Assembly: GCF_001968835.1 (NCBI RefSeq) | Contig: NZ_MRDE01000024.1 | Location: 1-64,000 of the forward strand | DNA: 64,000 nucleotides | Reading direction: 5' to 3' | Source of the DNA: Tersicoccus phoenicis | GTDB lineage: Bacteria > Actinomycetota > Actinomycetes > Actinomycetales > Micrococcaceae | In this document: positions 45,145-54,877 of the stretch, in pieces | Position numbering within the stretch: position 1 is the first letter of the stretch | Layout: the number at the start of each line of letters is the position of its first letter | Translations under genes and position numbers: made by a program | Notes under the pieces: generated by a model | Told to the model about the DNA's origin: nothing | Databases searched by the model: none | The model's input: only the letters and a program-made list of their open reading frames with translations

Positions 45145-45936
45145 CTAGGACGTGGGCCAGCGGCCGAACTGGACCGACGCGAGGGCCAGGGCCGCGGGTC
45201 CGGCCGTGGAGGAGCGCAGCACGTGCGGGCCGAGCACCGCGGTGCGGGCCCCCGCGTCGGTGAGTACACCGAGTTCCTCCGGGCCGATGCCGCCCTCGGG
45301 CCCGACCACGAGCAGCACCCGGTCGGCGCGGGTCCCCTCGGTGGCCGCCGGCCCCGGACCGGCCAGTACCGCGCCCAGCGGCTGGTCGGCCTCCTCATGC
45401 AGGACGACCGCGACGAGCGTGCCGTCGTTCGTCCCGGCGGCGATGCGGGCCGCCAGCGCACGCGTGTCGATCAAGGCCCCCAGCCGCGGGATGCGGGCGC
45501 GCCGGGACTGCTGTGCCGCCGCCCGCAGCACGCCCTCCCACTTCGCCGCCGCACGGGCCGCGCGGTCGGCCTTCCAGCGCACGATCGACCGGTCCGCCTG
45601 CCAGGGGACGACGACGTCGACGCCGAGTTCCGTCGCCGTCTCGACGGCCTGCAGGTCGCGGTCCTGCTTGGCGAGAGCCTGCACGAGTTCGAGCACCGGC
45701 GCCGGGGCGGGTTCGACGATGACGGACTCGACCCGCAGCACCAGGACGTCCTTCGCGGTGTCCGTCACCGTGCAGGCGAGACGTCGACCGTCACCGTCGC
45801 TGAGCTCGACGACCTCGCCCCGACCGATCCGCCGGACGGTGGCGGCGTGCCGCCCCTCCGCGCCGTCCAACCGCACCCGATCCCCGGCCACCAGTGCGGT
45901 CAGGTCGGCGGCCGGGTAGAACACCGGGGCGCTCAT
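45145..45936 (-). CDS. rsmE: 16S rRNA m3U1498 methyltransferase
   Basis: A 263-residue SPOUT methyltransferase that methylates U1498 of 16S rRNA. An N-terminal PUA-like domain is followed by the knotted SAM domain with ALAKQDRDLQAVETATELGV, LLVVGPEGGIGPEELGVL and LGPHVLRSSTAGPAALA. ATG 45936 is the natural start. It lies 59 bp downstream of dnaJ on the same strand, a usual linkage. Confidence 0.95.
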   Translation of the reverse strand: MSAPVFYPAADLTALVAGDRVRLDGAEGRHAATVRRIGRGEVVELSDGDGRRLACTVTDTAKDVLVLRVESVIVEPAPAPVLELVQALAKQDRDLQAVETATELGVDVVVPWQADRSIVRWKADRAARAAAKWEGVLRAAAQQSRRARIPRLGALIDTRALAARIAAGTNDGTLVAVVLHEEADQPLGAVLAGPGPAATEGTRADRVLLVVGPEGGIGPEELGVLTDAGARTAVLGPHVLRSSTAGPAALALASVQFGRWPTS

Positions 45937-45995
45937 CGTGCGTCGACCTCCGCGGGCGGTGGGGTGGGTGGTGAACGGACGGCCACACGGCCGGA

Positions 45996-47129
45996 TCAGA
46001 GGCCTCCGAAGCGCTCCCGCAGCCGGGAGAAGACGCCGCTGCCGGCGGTGGCCGGCTTCGCGGCGGGCTTCTCCTCGCGGCGCAGCTCGGCGAGCCGGCG
46101 CAGCAGGTCCTCCTGCTCGCCGTCCAGGCGCGTCGGCGTCTCCACATGCAGGTGGATCCGCACGTCGCCGCGACCCCCGGACCGCAGGTGCGTGACGCCG
46201 AGGCCCCTGAGGGTGATCACCTCACCGGACTGACTGCCCGCTGCGACCCGCACGGACTGCGCGCCGTCGAAGGTCTCGAAATCCAGCGCGGTGCCCAGGG
46301 CCGCCGCCGTCATGGGCACCTGCAGGGTGGCGTGCAGGTCGTCGCCGTCGCGGACGAACGTCGGGTCCTTCGCGACCTGGATCTCGACGTACAGATCGCC
46401 CTGCGGACCGCCGGCGACCCCGGCCTCGCCCTGACCCCCGAGCTGGATGCGGGTGCCGGTCGCGACGCCGGCGGGAACCTTCAGGGTCAGGCTGCGGCGG
46501 CTGCGGACGCGACCCTGACCGGCGCACTCGTTGCAGGGGTTGCGGATCACGGTGCCGAAGCCCTGGCACGTCCCGCATGGCGCCGTCGTCATGACCTGGC
46601 CCAGGATGGAGCGGACCGCGCGCTGGACCTGGCCGGTGCCGTGACAGATGTCGCACGTCTGGGGGGAGGTGCCCGGCTCGCAGCAGGACCCGGAACACCG
46701 CTCGCACACGACGGCGGTCTCCAGTTCGATCGTCTTGTTGGTGCCGAACACGGCGTCCCGCAGATCCACGCCGACGGAGATCAGGGCGTCCTGACCGCGC
46801 CGCATCCGGGAGGGCGGTCCCGCCGCGCCGGGACCGGCACCGCCGAAGAAGGTGTCGAAGATGTCCTGGAACCCGAAACCGGCACCGCTGAACCCGCCGC
46901 CGAAACCGTTGGTGCTGCCGTTCTCGTTACCGGTGGTGTCGTACACCTGCCGCTTCTGCGGGTCGCTGAGCACCTCGTAGGCGTGGCTGACCTTCTTGAA
47001 CTCGTCCGCCGCCTCGGCACCGGGGTTCACGTCGGGATGCAGCTTGCGGGCCAGCTTGCGGTACGCCTTCTTGATCTCTTCGCCGGTGGCGTCCCGGGAC
47101 ACGCCCAGGACCTCGTAATGACTGGCCAC
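45996..47129 (-). CDS. dnaJ: Chaperone DnaJ (DnaJ2 type)
   Basis: A 377-residue Hsp40 co-chaperone. The J domain has the HPD triad in [11 protein letters not shown] (~33). A Gly/Phe-rich region and a zinc domain with four CxxCxGxG-type repeats follow ([32 protein letters not shown]), then two substrate-binding beta domains. The first repeat is CERCSGSC with Cys replacing the final Gly. Linkage to hrcA instead of dnaK-grpE marks it as the second DnaJ of actinobacteria. A GTG start at 47129 follows AAAGGA. Confidence 0.95.
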   Translation of the reverse strand: MASHYEVLGVSRDATGEEIKKAYRKLARKLHPDVNPGAEAADEFKKVSHAYEVLSDPQKRQVYDTTGNENGSTNGFGGGFSGAGFGFQDIFDTFFGGAGPGAAGPPSRMRRGQDALISVGVDLRDAVFGTNKTIELETAVVCERCSGSCCEPGTSPQTCDICHGTGQVQRAVRSILGQVMTTAPCGTCQGFGTVIRNPCNECAGQGRVRSRRSLTLKVPAGVATGTRIQLGGQGEAGVAGGPQGDLYVEIQVAKDPTFVRDGDDLHATLQVPMTAAALGTALDFETFDGAQSVRVAAGSQSGEVITLRGLGVTHLRSGGRGDVRIHLHVETPTRLDGEQEDLLRRLAELRREEKPAAKPATAGSGVFSRLRERFGGL

Positions 47130-47190
47130 AACGTCCTTTCACGTCGATCATCGACACCGCCGGTCGCGGATGTGCTCCCGGCGGTGAACA

Positions 47191-48219
47191 TCAGCCCGCG
47201 AGAATGCGGGAGAGGTAACGGGCCACCGCGCGTACGGCGGCCATGGAGGTCGGATAGTCCATTCGCGTGGGACCGACCACGCCGAGCCGGGACGCGGCCG
47301 CGGGCCCGTAGCCCGAGGTGACGACCGAGGCCTCGCTCAGCGGCCCGTACGGGTTCTCGTGGCCGATCCGCACGGAGACACCCGTCTCGTCGTGCCCCAC
47401 CTCGGACAACAACCGCAGCATCACGACCTGTTCCTCCAGCGCCTCGAGCACCGGCAGGATGGTCAGGGGGAAGTCACGGGTGGCCCGGGCGAGGTTCGCG
47501 GTACCGGCCATCACGATCCGCTCCTGGCCGGCGAAACCGACGAGTGAGACGACGGCGCCGGCGAGACGGTCCAGCAGGCGGTCCCCGGCGCCGGGGTCGA
47601 CGGCGTCGTGCTCGCGACCGCACAACCGGGCCAGGAGCGCCGGTACCTCCGTGAGCAACCGGCCGTCGACCTGCCCGAGCAGCCGCGACCGCGCGTCGGC
47701 GAGGTCCTCCTCCGTGGCGTGCGCGTCGAGCGGCACCACGCGCTGCTCGACGTGACCGGTGCTGGTGATCAGCACGACCAGGGCGCGGTCCGCGGCGAGC
47801 GCGACGACGTCGAGGTGCCGCACGCGGGCGCTGCCGATCGTCGGGTACTGGATGAGGGCGACCTGATGGGTGAGCTGCGCGAGCAGCCGCGCCGTCTTCT
47901 CCATCACGTCGTCGAGGTCGTTCGCCTCGTCGAGCAGGGTCTGGATGGCGCGGCGCTCCGCCGGCGAGAGGGGCTTGACGTCCGAGATCCGGTCGACGAA
48001 CAGGCGGTAGCCGGCATCGGTGGGGACCCGGCCCGCACTCGTGTGCGGCGCCACGATCAGGCCCTCCTCCTCGAGCACCGCCATGTCGTTGCGGATCGTC
48101 GCCGAGGACACGCCCAGGGCGTGCCGGTCGACGAGTGCCCGGGAGCCCACCGGTTCCCGGAACTGCACGTAGTCCTCCACGATCGCGCGCAGCACGTCCA
48201 GTCGTCGCGCATCGCTCAC
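47191..48219 (-). CDS. hrcA: Heat-inducible transcription repressor HrcA
   Basis: A 342-residue repressor of class I heat-shock genes that binds CIRCE elements. The N-terminal winged helix holds VGSRALVDRHALGVSSATIR, then NDMAVLEEEGLI; the GAF-like core and a C-terminal dimerisation region (MDYPTSMAAVRAVARYLSRI) follow. GTG 48219 is chosen because AGGAGGT ends 7 bp upstream, although the frame is open to 48324. A CIRCE-like inverted repeat lies 86 bp upstream, indicating autoregulation of hrcA-dnaJ. Confidence 0.96.
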   Translation of the reverse strand: MSDARRLDVLRAIVEDYVQFREPVGSRALVDRHALGVSSATIRNDMAVLEEEGLIVAPHTSAGRVPTDAGYRLFVDRISDVKPLSPAERRAIQTLLDEANDLDDVMEKTARLLAQLTHQVALIQYPTIGSARVRHLDVVALAADRALVVLITSTGHVEQRVVPLDAHATEEDLADARSRLLGQVDGRLLTEVPALLARLCGREHDAVDPGAGDRLLDRLAGAVVSLVGFAGQERIVMAGTANLARATRDFPLTILPVLEALEEQVVMLRLLSEVGHDETGVSVRIGHENPYGPLSEASVVTSGYGPAAASRLGVVGPTRMDYPTSMAAVRAVARYLSRILAG

Positions 48220-48304
48220 TGCCGCACCTCCTGTGGCGGTCTCGACGGTTGTGGTTCCGGCCCACGCTTCCGGCCGGCGTACGCTCGACACCGAGCGGCA
48301 GTGG

Positions 48305-48331
48305 TTAGCACTCGGGGTGCGCAAGTGCCAA
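48305..48331. promoter_or_regulatory. CIRCE-like HrcA operator
   Basis: TTAGCACTC (48305-48313), 9 bp, then AAGTGCCAA (48323-48331). The consensus is TTAGCACTC-N9-GAGTGCTAA, so the left arm is perfect and the right arm has two changes. It lies between hrcA and the divergent DUF3097 gene. Confidence 0.8.
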
Positions 48332-48395
48332 GTCTAGTACGCTCGGCCGTTGCCGGCACGCAGGCGCCGGCGAGCGGATGAAGCCAGGAGGATAC

Positions 48396-49277
48396 GTGCA
48401 CAACGACTGGGGTCCGCGCGAGCTGACGACGGCGAACACCGGACGGCGATCGGGACGGACCCGACGGGACGTGCCGGCGGTTCCCGCCCGGCGTGGACTG
48501 GTGTTCGAGGACGCCACCAGCGGGTGGGTCGGTGAACTGCTGCGGGTGGAGCGTACCGCCGGGATGGTCGTGATGGTGCTCGAGGGCCGCGGTGGCCGGA
48601 CCCGCACCTTCCCCCTCGGCCACGGCTTCCTGCTCGAGGGACGGCCCGTCGAGATCGTCGACCCGGCCACCGTCCGGCCGAGCACGGCTGCCCCGGTCGC
48701 CCCCGCCCGCACCGCGTCCGGCTCGGTCCGCACCGCGCCGTCCCGCGCGAGGGTCGCCCGCGCCAGCCGCATCTGGGTGGAGGGCAAGCACGACGCCGAG
48801 CTGGTGGAGAAGGTCTGGGGCGACGACCTGCGCGAGGAGGGCATCGTCGTCGAACCGCTGGGCGGCATCGATGACCTGGTCGATGCCATCCGCGACTTCG
48901 CGCCCGGACCGCAGCGGCGGCTCGGCGTGCTCGTGGACCACCTGGTGCCCGGCAGCAAGGAGTCCCGGATCGCGCAGGACGCGCTGCGGCTGCCCGGCGC
49001 GGCCCGGAACGTGATCGTCGTCGGCCACCCCTATGTCGACGTCTGGCAGGTGATCAAGCCGGCGGTGCTGGGCATCGACGCATGGCCCGTGATCGCTCGC
49101 GGCCAGGACTGGAAGACGGGGATCCTGGCCGGGCTGGGCTGGCCGCACGCCGGCCAGGCCGACGTCGCACGCGGCTGGCAGCGGCTCCTGGGTTCCGTGC
49201 ACACGTACACGGACCTGGAGCCGGCGCTGCTCGGCCGGGTCGAGGAGGTCATCGACTTCCTCACCGTGACCGGCTGA
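48396..49277 (+). CDS. DUF3097 family protein
   Basis: A 293-residue actinobacterial protein of unknown function. The first part (RRGLVFEDATSGWVGELLRV, EGRGGRTRTFPLGHGFLLEG) is a small beta domain. The second part has a Toprim-like core: RIWVEGKHDAELVEKVWGDD, LGVLVDHLVPGSKESR, then VIVVGHPYVDVWQVIKPAVL. The EGKxDxxL and DHxxPG pattern fits a nucleic-acid-linked Toprim fold, but this is inference. GTG 48396 is chosen because AGGAGG lies 4 bp upstream; ATG 48378 is the alternative. The divergent CIRCE-like site might also influence it. Confidence 0.85.
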   Translation: MHNDWGPRELTTANTGRRSGRTRRDVPAVPARRGLVFEDATSGWVGELLRVERTAGMVVMVLEGRGGRTRTFPLGHGFLLEGRPVEIVDPATVRPSTAAPVAPARTASGSVRTAPSRARVARASRIWVEGKHDAELVEKVWGDDLREEGIVVEPLGGIDDLVDAIRDFAPGPQRRLGVLVDHLVPGSKESRIAQDALRLPGAARNVIVVGHPYVDVWQVIKPAVLGIDAWPVIARGQDWKTGILAGLGWPHAGQADVARGWQRLLGSVHTYTDLEPALLGRVEEVIDFLTVTG

Positions 49278-49418
49278 CGGTGACCGGCTGACGGTGGACC
49301 GGCCGACTGACCGGTGAAGGACCGGTGCCCGGTAGGCTGGATCCGACGCGGACACCCCGAGGCCCGCGTCGGCCAACGAACGGACGGGCCATCACCGATG
49401 GCTCACAGAGAGGCAGTC

Positions 49419-49844
49419 GTGTCGCAGACCCCCCGGCCCGAGAGCCCCGGTGCCCGCAGCCACGGCGCAGCCGGCGACTACCGGGGTGCGCCCGCCAGCG
49501 CACTGCCGCTGACGGCGACGGAGGACCGGCAATGGGCGACGTTGGCCCATTTCGGCGGGATCTTCGGCTGCATCCCCTCCTTGGTGATCTATCTCGTCTT
49601 CCGGGAGCGCGGCCCGTTCACCGCGCAGGAAGCGTACGAGGCCCTGAACTTCACGGTCCCCCCGACCATGGTCGCCGTGCTGTGCAACGTCCTCGCGCTC
49701 GTCCCGGTGGTCGGGTGGGTGTTCGCGCTGCTCGCAGCGCTCCTCTGGCTGGGGGTCACGGTGTTCTCCGTGATCGCCGGCGTCCACGCCAATCGCGGCC
49801 AGCCGTACCGGTACCCGCTCAACCTGCGCCTGATCCACCACTGA
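49419..49844 (+). CDS. DUF4870 membrane protein
   Basis: A 141-residue protein of the DUF4870 (Tic20-like) family. A Pro/Ala-rich start is followed by TEDRQWATLAHFGGIFGCIP, SLVIYLVFRERGPFTAQEAY, EALNFTVPPTMVAVLCNVLA and a C-terminal helix VGWVFALLAALLWLGVTVFS. Three or four membrane segments are predicted. The function is unknown. GTG 49419 has GAGAGG 6 bp upstream; ATG 49398 would add seven residues. Confidence 0.87.
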   Translation: MSQTPRPESPGARSHGAAGDYRGAPASALPLTATEDRQWATLAHFGGIFGCIPSLVIYLVFRERGPFTAQEAYEALNFTVPPTMVAVLCNVLALVPVVGWVFALLAALLWLGVTVFSVIAGVHANRGQPYRYPLNLRLIHH

Positions 49845-49877
49845 GACGGACAGCGCCCGGGCGTCGTCGGGGCGGGC

Positions 49878-51119
49878 TCAGTCGGTCAGTAGCCGACGGA
49901 CGACGGCGTCGGCCAGCAGCCGCCCGCGCCGGGTGAGGCGGAGCGTGCCGGCGAAGGCCGGACCCGGTTCCACCAGCTCGTCGGCGATCAGGGCCGCCAC
50001 CTCGCGCCGACGCTCGTCGCCCGGAAGCGGCGCGAGCGCGGCCACGGGCAGTCCCTCGGCCAGCCGGGTCCGCAACATCACGTCCTCCAGGTGCCGGGTC
50101 CCCGGGTCGAGCGTCTCCCGCCCGGCGGCCGGTGACTGCCCGGCCGCCAGCCGGGCCGCGTACGCCGTCGGATGTTTGACGTTCCACCACCGCACCCCGC
50201 CGACGTGGGAGTGGGCGCCGGGCCCGATGCCCCACCAGTCCCCGCTGCGCCAGTAGGCGAGGTTGTGCCGGCAGGCGTGCTCGGCGCCGCGCGCCCAGTT
50301 GCTCACCTCGTACCAGGCCAGTCCGGCGTCGCCCAGGCGGGCGTCGGCGAGTTCGTACTTGGCGGCGTGGTCGTCGTCGTCGACGTCCGGTACCGCACCG
50401 CGGCGGATCCGCGCGGCCAACCGGGTGCCCTCTTCGATGATCAGCGCGTAGGCCGAGATGTGGTCCGGTTCACAGGCCAGGGCCGCGTCCAGGGACCGGC
50501 CCCAGTCCGCCAGGCTCTCCCCCGGCGTGCCGTAGATCAGGTCGAGGCTCACGTCGAGCCCCGCCGCCCGGGCCCAGGCCACCGCCTGCGGCACGTTGTC
50601 CGGGTCGTGCGTGCGGTCCAGGACGGCCAGCACGTGCGGCACCGCGGACTGCATGCCGAAGGAGACGCGGGTGACGCCGGCGGCGGCGAGGCGTTGCAGG
50701 CCCTCGGGGGTGACCGAGTCCGGGTTCGCCTCGGTGGTGATCTCGACGTCGTCGGCGAACGCCCAGTGCGCGCGGGCGGCGTCGAGCACCCGGACCAGGT
50801 CCTCGGCCGGCAGCAGGGTCGGCGTGCCGCCGCCGAAGAAGACGGTGTGCACCGGCCGGTCGCCCACCCCGGCGTCGGCCAGCACCGCGGCGGCGAGATC
50901 CACCTCGGCGACCGCCCGGGACGCGTACTCGGCCTGGCTGCCCCCGCCACCGAGCTCCGTGGCGGTGTAGGTGTTGAAGTCGCAGTAGCCGCAGCGCACC
51001 GCGCAGAACGGGATGTGCACGTACAGGCTGAAGGTGCGCGTCTGGGCTCCGTCGGCGACGGTACGGGGAAGCCGGCCGTCGACGGGAGCCGGGTCGGCCA
51101 GGGGTAGAGCGCTGGGCAT
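49878..51119 (-). CDS. hemW: Radical SAM haem chaperone HemW
   Basis: A 413-residue radical-SAM protein. The [4Fe-4S] cysteines are in HIPFCAVRCGYCDFNTYT (CxxxCxxC, ~37-44) and the SAM motif is VFFGGGTPTLLP. The extra conserved region EEGTRLAARIRRG and the C-terminal HemN_C domain are present. HemW inserts haem into proteins such as respiratory oxidases; it lacks the longer features of true HemN. ATG 51119 starts 2 bp after the lepA stop, so the two are cotranscribed. Many older annotations call it coproporphyrinogen oxidase. Confidence 0.94.
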   Translation of the reverse strand: MPSALPLADPAPVDGRLPRTVADGAQTRTFSLYVHIPFCAVRCGYCDFNTYTATELGGGGSQAEYASRAVAEVDLAAAVLADAGVGDRPVHTVFFGGGTPTLLPAEDLVRVLDAARAHWAFADDVEITTEANPDSVTPEGLQRLAAAGVTRVSFGMQSAVPHVLAVLDRTHDPDNVPQAVAWARAAGLDVSLDLIYGTPGESLADWGRSLDAALACEPDHISAYALIIEEGTRLAARIRRGAVPDVDDDDHAAKYELADARLGDAGLAWYEVSNWARGAEHACRHNLAYWRSGDWWGIGPGAHSHVGGVRWWNVKHPTAYAARLAAGQSPAAGRETLDPGTRHLEDVMLRTRLAEGLPVAALAPLPGDERRREVAALIADELVEPGPAFAGTLRLTRRGRLLADAVVRRLLTD

Positions 51120-51121
51120 GG

Positions 51122-53002
<1,881 letters not shown>

Positions 53003-53143
53003 CGGATGGCCCTCACTCAGGACGGGTGGACGGTGGGGTGGCCGGCGGACGGCGGTTCGCCCTCCAGTCTCCCACGAAGCGCACCCGCCGGCGCGGCGTT
53101 CGCTCGCCGGCGGTTGCCGCACCGCCCACGTCGTTGCCTCTGC

Positions 53144-53149
53144 TAGACT
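53144..53149 (+). promoter_or_regulatory. -10 box of rpsT
   Basis: TAGACT about 135 bp before the rpsT start. A long untranslated leader is plausible since S20 is often autoregulated through its leader. No good -35 box is seen. Confidence 0.35.
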
Positions 53150-53283
53150 GTCTCGCTGTGTGTCCGTTGGTCGACGGACGCGAACCGGGTCGAACCGCCA
53201 CTACGGTGCCCCACGCCGTCATCAGTCTTCTCGACCCACTGCCCTCAGACCGCACCCCGTTCCCGCAGGAAAGAGATCAGCAC

Positions 53284-53544
53284 GTGGCCAACATCAAGTC
53301 CCAGAAGAAGCGCATCCTCACCAACGAGAAGGCGCGGCTGCGCAACAACTCGTACAAGTCGGAGCTGCGCACCGCCATCCGCGCCGTCCACAACGCGTTG
53401 ACCGCGGGCGACAAGGACGCCGCCAGCACGGCCCTGAAGAACGCCAGCAAGAAGCTGGACAAGGCCGTCAGCAAGGGCGTCATCCACAAGAACAACGCGG
53501 CGAACCGCAAGTCCTCGATCGCCAAGCAGGTCTCCAGCCTCTGA
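53284..53544 (+). CDS. rpsT: 30S ribosomal protein S20
   Basis: An 86-residue, Lys-rich helical protein that binds 16S rRNA early in 30S assembly. [20 protein letters not shown] at the N-terminus and [20 protein letters not shown] at the C-terminus are diagnostic. GTG 53284 has AGGAAAGAG upstream. It is divergent from lepA and convergent with holA, the same order as in mycobacteria. A strong hairpin follows. Confidence 0.97.
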   Translation: MANIKSQKKRILTNEKARLRNNSYKSELRTAIRAVHNALTAGDKDAASTALKNASKKLDKAVSKGVIHKNNAANRKSSIAKQVSSL

Positions 53545-53630
53545 CCTGACGCGTCGACGGGCGTCGGCCTCCGGCTGCACTGCCCGGCGGCCCGCGCTCG
53601 TGGCTTGCACGTCGCGACTTGCACTGCATC

Positions 53631-53658
53631 GTGGCCCGGACCCTTCGGTCCGGGCCAC
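53631..53658. terminator. Bidirectional terminator between rpsT and holA
   Basis: A perfect 12-bp stem (GTGGCCCGGACC and complement) with a CTTC tetraloop between convergent genes. Confidence 0.8.
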
Positions 53659-53703
53659 TGCTGTATCGGCAGCTCAGGAGGAACGGGGGCCGGCGTCCGG
53701 CGA

Positions 53704-54708
53704 TCAGTTCCCGGCAATCAGCATGACGGCGCTCTCGACGGCGTACTCGGGGTCGCGTGACTCGCCCTTGACCTGGGCGTCCGCCGCGGCGAGGGCCGTC
53801 AGGGCGGCGGCCAGCTGCTCCTCGGTGAACCGTGACGCCTCCCGCCGCGCCTGGTCGATCTGCCAGGGGGCCATCGACAGCGGACCGGCCAGGGCGGCGG
53901 AGGAGCCCCGCAGGCCGTACACCTTCGCCACCGCCCGGACCTTCATGGCCAGCGCCGCGACCAGGGGCACGGGATCGACACCGGTGGCGAAGGCGTGGCG
54001 CAGCGTCGCCATGGCGCGCACGCTGTTGCCGGACAGCGCCGCATCGGCGACCTTGAACGCGGTCGCTTCCACCCGGCCCCCGTAGTAGCGCTCGACGGTG
54101 TCGGCGTCGACCGTCGTCTCGGTGTCGGCGATCAGTTGCGCGCACGCGGAGGCCAGTTCGGGCAGGCTGGAGCCGACCGCGTTGACCAGCGCCCGGACGG
54201 CGTCCACCTCGATCCGGCGGCGGGCGGCGTGGAACTCGCCGGTGACGAAGTCCGTCTTGTCGCTGTCCCGCTTGAGCGGCTGGCAGTCGACGGTGGGCAC
54301 GACCCCGGAGCGCAGCGCGTCGAGCAGCTTCTTGCCCCGGTTACCGCCCGCGTGCCAGAGCACGAGGTACACCTCGGGTTCGGGGTTGGCCACATAGGCC
54401 AGCGCGTCGGTGAGGAAGTCGTCGGTCATCGCGGCCAGACCCGTCGCCTCGATCAAAATCGTCTCCCCGAACAGGGACGGGCTGGCGAGCATGGTGAGCT
54501 GACCCGCCGCGTAGGTTGCCGCGTCGAGCTGATGGATCTGCAGGTCGGCGCCGCTCTCGCGCAGCCGCGCGCGGATCCGCTGCCGGGCGCGCTGCGCGAG
54601 CAGGTCCTCCGCACCGCTGAGCAGCACGACGGGTGCGGGGACGGCCTCCCGCCAGGAGATGAGGGCGGGAGCCCGGCCGCGAGACGCGGCGGTGGTGCGA
54701 GTGGCCAC
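53704..54708 (-). CDS. holA: DNA polymerase III subunit delta
   Basis: A 334-residue clamp-loader subunit that opens the beta sliding clamp. It has a degenerate AAA+ fold without a functional P-loop: VVLLSGAEDLLAQRARQRIR at the N-terminus, SLFGETILIEATGLAAMTDD, and the C-terminal collar (LRHAFATGVDPVPLVAALAM). GTG 54708 is selected because AGGAGG lies 9 bp upstream. ATG 54735 and longer starts are possible. The gene follows the comEA-comEC pair, its usual location. Confidence 0.93.
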   Translation of the reverse strand: MATRTTAASRGRAPALISWREAVPAPVVLLSGAEDLLAQRARQRIRARLRESGADLQIHQLDAATYAAGQLTMLASPSLFGETILIEATGLAAMTDDFLTDALAYVANPEPEVYLVLWHAGGNRGKKLLDALRSGVVPTVDCQPLKRDSDKTDFVTGEFHAARRRIEVDAVRALVNAVGSSLPELASACAQLIADTETTVDADTVERYYGGRVEATAFKVADAALSGNSVRAMATLRHAFATGVDPVPLVAALAMKVRAVAKVYGLRGSSAALAGPLSMAPWQIDQARREASRFTEEQLAAALTALAAADAQVKGESRDPEYAVESAVMLIAGN

Positions 54709-54877
54709 AGCGGATGTCCTCCTGGGAACGAACATGCGGATCGGACGGACGTCACCGGTCGTGACGGGGTGGTCCCCGGCATGGGTGCTTCCCACCACGA
54801 CGGTGTCTCAACGCGTCGGTGTCCGGCACCGATGTCGAGCATCCCATGCGCCGCCGTCGACGCGCCACACGAGCCCA

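Noticed and set aside
49265-49330. Repeat of GTGACCGGCTGACG after the DUF3097 stop
   Set aside because: Only two imperfect copies in a short GC-rich spacer, with no structure or coding meaning.
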